A DNA stretch of 64,000 nucleotides from assembly GCF_047718555.1 (NCBI RefSeq), contig NZ_JBDNRK010000009.1, forward strand, positions 1 to 64,000, in the 5' to 3' direction. The notes under the pieces were generated by a model. That model saw nothing but the letters and a program-made list of their open reading frames with translations, did no database searches and was not told the DNA's origin. This document shows positions 60,288 through 64,000 of the stretch, in pieces (the stretch's first letter is position 1; each line of letters begins with the position of its first letter). The translations under genes and the position numbers were made by a program. Source of the DNA: Clostridium_I sp047718555 (GTDB lineage: Bacteria > Bacillota > Clostridia > Clostridiales > Clostridiaceae).

Positions 60288-61028
60288 ATGAATACAACTA
60301 AAAAAGAAAGAATTGCAATTGTTACAGGAGGATCACGTGGAATTGGACGTGCAATCTCAGAACGTCTCGCATCTGACGGACAAACAGTAGTTATAGCATA
60401 TGCAAACAATGCTTCTGAAGCTGATAAAACTGTGGAATCTATAGTAGAAAAAGGAGGAAAAGCAATTGCTGTTAAGACAGATATTAGCGACGAAGTGGCG
60501 GTCAGCAAACTTTTTGATATGACAGAGAAAGACTTTGGCGGTGTAGATGTTGTAGTTAACTCAGCTGGTATTATGGGGCTTAATACAATTGCTAATTTCG
60601 ATCTTAATAAACTTGATCAAATAATTCGTACAAACATCCGTGGTACCTTTGTTGTTGACCAACAAGCTGCCCGTCGCGTAAGATCTGGAGGTGCTATTAT
60701 TAATCTTTCAACTTCAGTAAAGAAACTCGCATTACCTACTTATGCTGCCTATACTGCTAGTAAAGGAGCTGTTGATGCAATCAGTCTTGTACTCGCAAAA
60801 GAACTTCGTGGCAGAGATATTACTGTAAATGCAGTAGCTCCTGGACCAACAGCAACAGAACTGTTTTTTGAAGGTAAGGATGCTGAAACAATTGACCGCA
60901 TGGCTAAGATGAACCCTATTGAGCGTTTAGGAACACCTGAAGATATTGCAGAAGTAGTTTCATTTTTAGCAGGTCCAGCTAGATGGATCAATGGTCAAAC
61001 CATTTATGTTAATGGCGGAATGATATAA
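60288..61028 (+). CDS. Short-chain dehydrogenase/reductase
   Basis: A 246-residue classical SDR. TGGSRGIGRAISERL (residues 13-27) is the nucleotide site and predicts NADP(H) from the Arg after the Ser. NSAG, the Ser in INLSTSVKK and YAAYTASKGA (YXXXK) make up the catalytic triad. It ends NGQTIYVNGGMI, the usual oxidoreductase/FabG-like C-terminus. Substrate unknown; an aldehyde or ketone would fit the YqhC-like regulator. AAAGGAGG precedes the ATG. Confidence 0.92.
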   Translation: MNTTKKERIAIVTGGSRGIGRAISERLASDGQTVVIAYANNASEADKTVESIVEKGGKAIAVKTDISDEVAVSKLFDMTEKDFGGVDVVVNSAGIMGLNTIANFDLNKLDQIIRTNIRGTFVVDQQAARRVRSGGAIINLSTSVKKLALPTYAAYTASKGAVDAISLVLAKELRGRDITVNAVAPGPTATELFFEGKDAETIDRMAKMNPIERLGTPEDIAEVVSFLAGPARWINGQTIYVNGGMI

Positions 61029-61208
61029 ATCTTCGGTATTTTAGTGGTGACTGCTATATTATAGTTATTTTCCTATACAAATTCTATTTTAAGAATAAAC
61101 CATGCTTCAAATTATATAAATACTGTTGCAATATGCCTTTCGATAAACAAAAAAGAAACTCTTAATAAAGATTTAGATTCTATAGATAAATATAGACAGC
61201 TTTAATAG
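61029..61208. other. Gap after the SDR gene
   Basis: On the plus strand a frame without start reads AICLSINKKETLNKDLDSID and ends KYRQL-stop just before the terminator, which looks like the tail of a lost gene. No family recognised. Confidence 0.35.
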
Positions 61209-61252
61209 AAAAAGCCTAGAGTTAGTTTTGAAATACTGACCTAGGCTTTTTT
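61209..61252. terminator. Bidirectional terminator
   Basis: AAAAAGCCTAG and CTAGGCTTTTT form an 11-bp stem with T-runs on both strands, between the SDR and rumA-like genes. Confidence 0.8.
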
Positions 61253-61487
61253 AGATTGCTTTTGTTTTGAAAGCTTGAGCAAAAACAACTGTTCTTACAG
61301 AAATTAAAGCTTGATAACTAAACATTATATTTTAATAGAAATGCTCAAAGAAAAGTTTTATATATTCAGATACTAGGACTGTTTTTCCCATTTTCCCCTT
61401 AAAAGCCAAAATAAAACCACCTACCAGATCAACTCCAGCAGATGGTCTAAACTCTAAAACTATTGAATTTACTGAACTGCTGACGTC
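61253..61487 (-). other. In-frame open stretch after the rumA stop
   Basis: Directly after the rumA-like gene's TAA, the same frame stays open for about 50 codons on the minus strand and includes VLEFRPSAGVDLVGGFILAF and a later MGKTVLVSEYIKLFFEHFY before a TAA near 61334. It has no start codon or ribosome site. I read it as the tail of another gene joined to the rumA 3' end, but do not recognise it. Confidence 0.4.
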
Positions 61488-62951
61488 TTACTTATTTTCT
61501 ACACGTGAAATCAAGACCACGCACTCCACATGCGCCGTCTCCGGAAACATATCCACTGGCTGCACCTCTAAAGTCCTATATCCCAAATTATCCAATATTG
61601 AAAGATCTCTTGCCAGAGTCCCAGGATCACAGGACACATAAACTATTTTTTCAGGTTCCATTTTTGCTATTGCCTCTAAAAGAGACTTTTCACAACCTTT
61701 ACGGGGTGGATCAACTACTACTACATCAGCTTTTACACCGCTATTTATAATTTCGGGAATAACTTTTTCTGCTTCACCTACCATGAATTCTACATTATCT
61801 ATATTATTTTGACTTGCATTTATCTTTGCATTTTCTATGGCTTCAAATATGATTTCCACTCCATATACTTTTTTAGCTTTTTGTGATAAAAACAAAGATA
61901 TAGTTCCTGTTCCACAATAGGCATCAAAGACAATTTCATTTCCCTGTAAATCAGCGTACTCCAAAGCTTTATTATATAGAACTTCTGTTTGCACAGGGTT
62001 TACCTGAAAAAATGATAATGGTGATATATTAAATTTAAATTCTCCAATAGTATCTACTATGGTATCCTTACCCCATAAAGTTTTACACTTTTCACCTAAT
62101 ATTACATTTGTGTTTTTAGGATTTATATTTTGAACTATGCTCTTTAAATCTTTTATATTTTCTCTCATAAGCTCAATAAATTCTTCCCTATGAGGCAGTT
62201 CATCTTTACAAGTTACAAGCACAATCATAGTCTCTCCAGTTTTAAAGGCTTTTCTCACCATTATGTGCCTTACTAAACCTACGCCTGTTTTTTCATCATA
62301 TACAGGAATATTATGCTTCTTAAGCCATTGTTTTATAAGTGCTACCACTTTATCTCCAACTTCGTGTTGAATATAGCATTCTTTCATATCTATTATGTCA
62401 TGACTTCTTGGAGAATAAAAACCAACCAGGAACTGATCCTTTATCCTGCCCACAGGCAATTGAACTTTATTTCTGTATCTATAGGGATTATCCATACCTA
62501 TAGTATTATGAACAATAATTCCATTTTCATGGTCATATTTATTCAAAAAATTTTTATCTTCCTTTAGATGATCTTTATCAGAAGCACTAACACTAGTTTT
62601 ATTAATCTTTAAATTCCCAATTCTCTCAATACAATCTTCCACTCTTTTTTTCTTAAAATTTAGCTGTTCCTTATAATTTAAATGTTGAAGCTGACAACCT
62701 CCACATCTATTGTATATTTTACATACAGGTTCTTCTCTATATTCTGATGGCTTTATTATATTTATAAGCTTTCCAAAGGCAAAATTCTTGTTTACTTTTA
62801 TAATTTTAGCCTCAACCTTCTCACCTTCTAAAGCTCCCTTAACAAATACAGTAAAATTGTCTACCCTTCCTATTCCTGCTCCCTCATAACCTAGAGCCTC
62901 TATATCAATTATATAATTTTCATTTTTAACTATAGGTACACTGTTTTTCAT
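61488..62951 (-). CDS. rlmD: 23S rRNA (uracil-5-)-methyltransferase
   Basis: A 487-residue RumA/RlmD-family tRNA/rRNA m5U methyltransferase. An N-terminal TRAM domain (IDIEALGYEGAGIGRVDNFTVFVKGALEGE, shown by ALGYEGAGIGRV and VFVKGALEGE) and a Cys cluster (CKIYNRCGGCQLQH, near 77-90, Fe-S) are followed by the SAM domain (FDAYCGTGTISLFLS, VVVDPPRKGCE, VYVSCDPGTLARDL with the catalytic Cys). It is longer than average because of a charged insert near 105-145. GAAAGGTG before the ATG. The 3' end matches the relics at 41.2, 51.2 and 55.5 kb. Whether it is RlmD or RlmCD cannot be told. Confidence 0.92.
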   Translation of the reverse strand: MKNSVPIVKNENYIIDIEALGYEGAGIGRVDNFTVFVKGALEGEKVEAKIIKVNKNFAFGKLINIIKPSEYREEPVCKIYNRCGGCQLQHLNYKEQLNFKKKRVEDCIERIGNLKINKTSVSASDKDHLKEDKNFLNKYDHENGIIVHNTIGMDNPYRYRNKVQLPVGRIKDQFLVGFYSPRSHDIIDMKECYIQHEVGDKVVALIKQWLKKHNIPVYDEKTGVGLVRHIMVRKAFKTGETMIVLVTCKDELPHREEFIELMRENIKDLKSIVQNINPKNTNVILGEKCKTLWGKDTIVDTIGEFKFNISPLSFFQVNPVQTEVLYNKALEYADLQGNEIVFDAYCGTGTISLFLSQKAKKVYGVEIIFEAIENAKINASQNNIDNVEFMVGEAEKVIPEIINSGVKADVVVVDPPRKGCEKSLLEAIAKMEPEKIVYVSCDPGTLARDLSILDNLGYRTLEVQPVDMFPETAHVECVVLISRVENK

Positions 62952-63076
62952 CTATTATTTTCACCTTTCTAAAGAGAATACAAGATTTTATACGATGGCT
63001 ATCTACTAAAATTCAATAAAATTTCTAGTCAATTATATCATAATTGCATTACATAAACTACAAATATCAATTTAAA

Positions 63077-63221
63077 GATAAACAGAGTTCTTAGTATCGG
63101 TATTTTCGATGCTTAGAAATCGTTGTCCTTTAGGGTAAATCGTTATCCAGGGACGTAGCAGTCGTTATCTCCCACTTTGATAGAAGATGGGAGTATTACG
63201 GATGGTAGTCATCGGATAAAT
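63077..63221 (+). repeat. Palindromic repeat, copy g (short form)
   Basis: ATAAACAGAGTTCTTAGTAT start, then the TATCG/CGAT left hairpin, TAGAAATCGTTGTCCTTTAGG, and TTATCCAGGGACG to GTCATCGGATAA with the right hairpin CTCCCACTT-GATAGAAGATGGGAG. It is nearly identical to copy b but lacks the 55-base tip module. It lies upstream of the rumA-like gene. Confidence 0.8.
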
Positions 63222-63342
63222 TAAAAGAGCTCCTCTAATGTTATTAAATACATTTTAGAGAGAACTCTTTCAATAGTTTTTTAATATTTCATTATATAAA
63301 ATCTACTTTAATACTTATTTTGTAAACTTACATTTAAGGATA
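63222..63342. other. Gap with hairpin after the chemoreceptor gene
   Basis: AAAGAGCTCCTCTAATG and TTAGAGAGAACTCTTT (63224-63272) form an imperfect stem followed on the minus strand by AATTTATCC. It could be the terminator of the chemoreceptor gene, though it is some 70 bases past the stop. Confidence 0.4.
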
Positions 63343-64000
63343 TTATTCAGAAATCTTAAACTTTAATACTAGTTCATTAAGTCTATGGGAAAGCTTTGAC
63401 AGTTGATTAGCTGTGTTACCAATCTCATCCATGGTAACAGCCTGCTCTTCTGCTGCAGCTGATACCTCTTCTGTAGCAGCCGCTGTTTGCTCAGATATAG
63501 AAGAGGTAGTTTTCATTTCTGAAACAGTACCTTGAGCAGTTTCAATCATTATTTCTGTAGCAGAATTTACATCACGTACAACAGAGAAAATATTGCTTAT
63601 AGCTTTTTCAATATCCTCAAAATGAGTACCTGCTTGTGATGCAGTTTCCATACCACTAGTAATTTCCTCAGATCCAGCATTCATACTGTCAGTTATGGAT
63701 GCAATTTGGCCTTGTATTCCACTGATGAGCTTGGATATCTGATTAGCAGCAACAGCTGACTGTTCAGCAAGTGTTCTAACTTCATCTGCAACTACAGCAA
63801 AACCACGTCCCTGCTCTCCTGCACGGGCTGCTTCAATAGCAGCATTAAGAGCAAGTAAATTAGTCTGACTGGCAATATTGGTAATAACCTCAACAATTTT
63901 ACCAATTTCTGATGATTTTGAAAGTAATAATTTACTCTCATTTAGGTTCTTTTCGTTATTTTCAACAATTATTTTCATACTGTATACTGCTTTATCTACA
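63343..64000 (-). CDS. Methyl-accepting chemotaxis protein, partial
   Basis: The C-terminal signalling half of a chemoreceptor; the frame stays open past the window edge, so the sensor part and true start are outside. The CheA/CheW-binding hairpin tip is visible: IASQTNLLALNAAIEAARAGEQGRGFAVVADEVR (shown by QTNLLALNAAIEAARAGEQG and FAVVADEVRTLAEQS). The C-terminal methylation helix has AAATEEVSAAAEEQAVTMDE. It would pass signals to CheA for flagellar or other behaviour. Confidence 0.93.
   Translation of the reverse strand, partial: VDKAVYSMKIIVENNEKNLNESKLLLSKSSEIGKIVEVITNIASQTNLLALNAAIEAARAGEQGRGFAVVADEVRTLAEQSAVAANQISKLISGIQGQIASITDSMNAGSEEITSGMETASQAGTHFEDIEKAISNIFSVVRDVNSATEIMIETAQGTVSEMKTTSSISEQTAAATEEVSAAAEEQAVTMDEIGNTANQLSKLSHRLNELVLKFKISE

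Noticed and set aside
39106..61487. An intact mobile element with integrase
   Set aside because: No integrase, recombinase, relaxase or phage structural gene could be recognised; only end-like relics remain.
8421..63221. The two-hairpin repeats as a CRISPR array
   Set aside because: Copies are kilobases apart, in both orientations, of unequal length and with no spacers or cas genes.
1..64000. tRNA or rRNA genes
   Set aside because: No acceptor-CCA-like arms with T-loop GTTCRA consensus and no rRNA-like conserved blocks were seen on either strand.

Overview
This window looks like the chromosome of a low-GC, anaerobic, spore-forming Clostridium (Clostridiaceae). The evidence is the strong AT bias, AGGAGG ribosome sites throughout, a T-box before prolyl-tRNA synthetase, a spore-coat transglutaminase, DUF3793 and DUF116 proteins, ferrous-iron uptake by FeoAB, and many small redox and flavin proteins. 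The species is not assigned. No rRNA, tRNA, CRISPR array, transposase or integrase gene was recognised.

Layout. 0.1-10.7 kb is core-like: LUD-DUF116, T-box/proS, an iron-regulated feoA-feoB-Cys-rich operon, argB, and a LysR/ArsC-like/CutA-like group ending in a terC fragment. 10.9-19.9 kb holds spore and stress genes (tgl with an unknown partner, a D-2-hydroxyacid dehydrogenase, a radical SAM protein, EcsC, orphan ablB, an LRR surface protein). Three copies of a palindromic repeat lie among them and a degraded one lies just upstream. 20.4-32.7 kb is a nearly complete phosphonate system on the minus strand: GntR regulator, phnG-H-I-J-K, phnM, a hexapeptide transferase, phnL, a PHP-type cyclic phosphodiesterase (PhnPP-like), and the phnD-C-E-E transporter. 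PhnPP probably replaces PhnP and PhnN, so the core steps to ribose 5-phosphate can be written from these genes alone.

34.5-38.8 kb is a three-gene minus-strand operon: a P-type ATPase with Na,K-ATPase-like membrane motifs followed by two TrkA-type (RCK) proteins, with no K+ channel gene. In all three genes a perfect AGGAGG lies 28-56 nt from the homology-defined start, and a hairpin in the gap would bring the two to a normal distance. I consider this the most unusual signal in the window.

39-61 kb is an accessory zone of regulator/effector pairs (MerR, TetR, LuxR, PadR, AraC, MmyB-type) with flavodoxins, efflux pumps, an FtsX-type ABC exporter, an epoxide hydrolase, a nitroreductase and an SDR. 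It ends at an intact rlmD/rumA-like gene (61.5-63.0 kb). Three short relics of a rumA-like 3' end, in the same orientation as the real gene, sit at about 41.2, 51.2 and 55.5 kb. They suggest repeated insertion of mobile DNA at the rumA 3' end followed by decay. Gene scars are frequent: flavodoxin, terC, iron alcohol dehydrogenase, two MFS genes and a RelB/DinJ-type antitoxin. The window ends inside a chemoreceptor gene.
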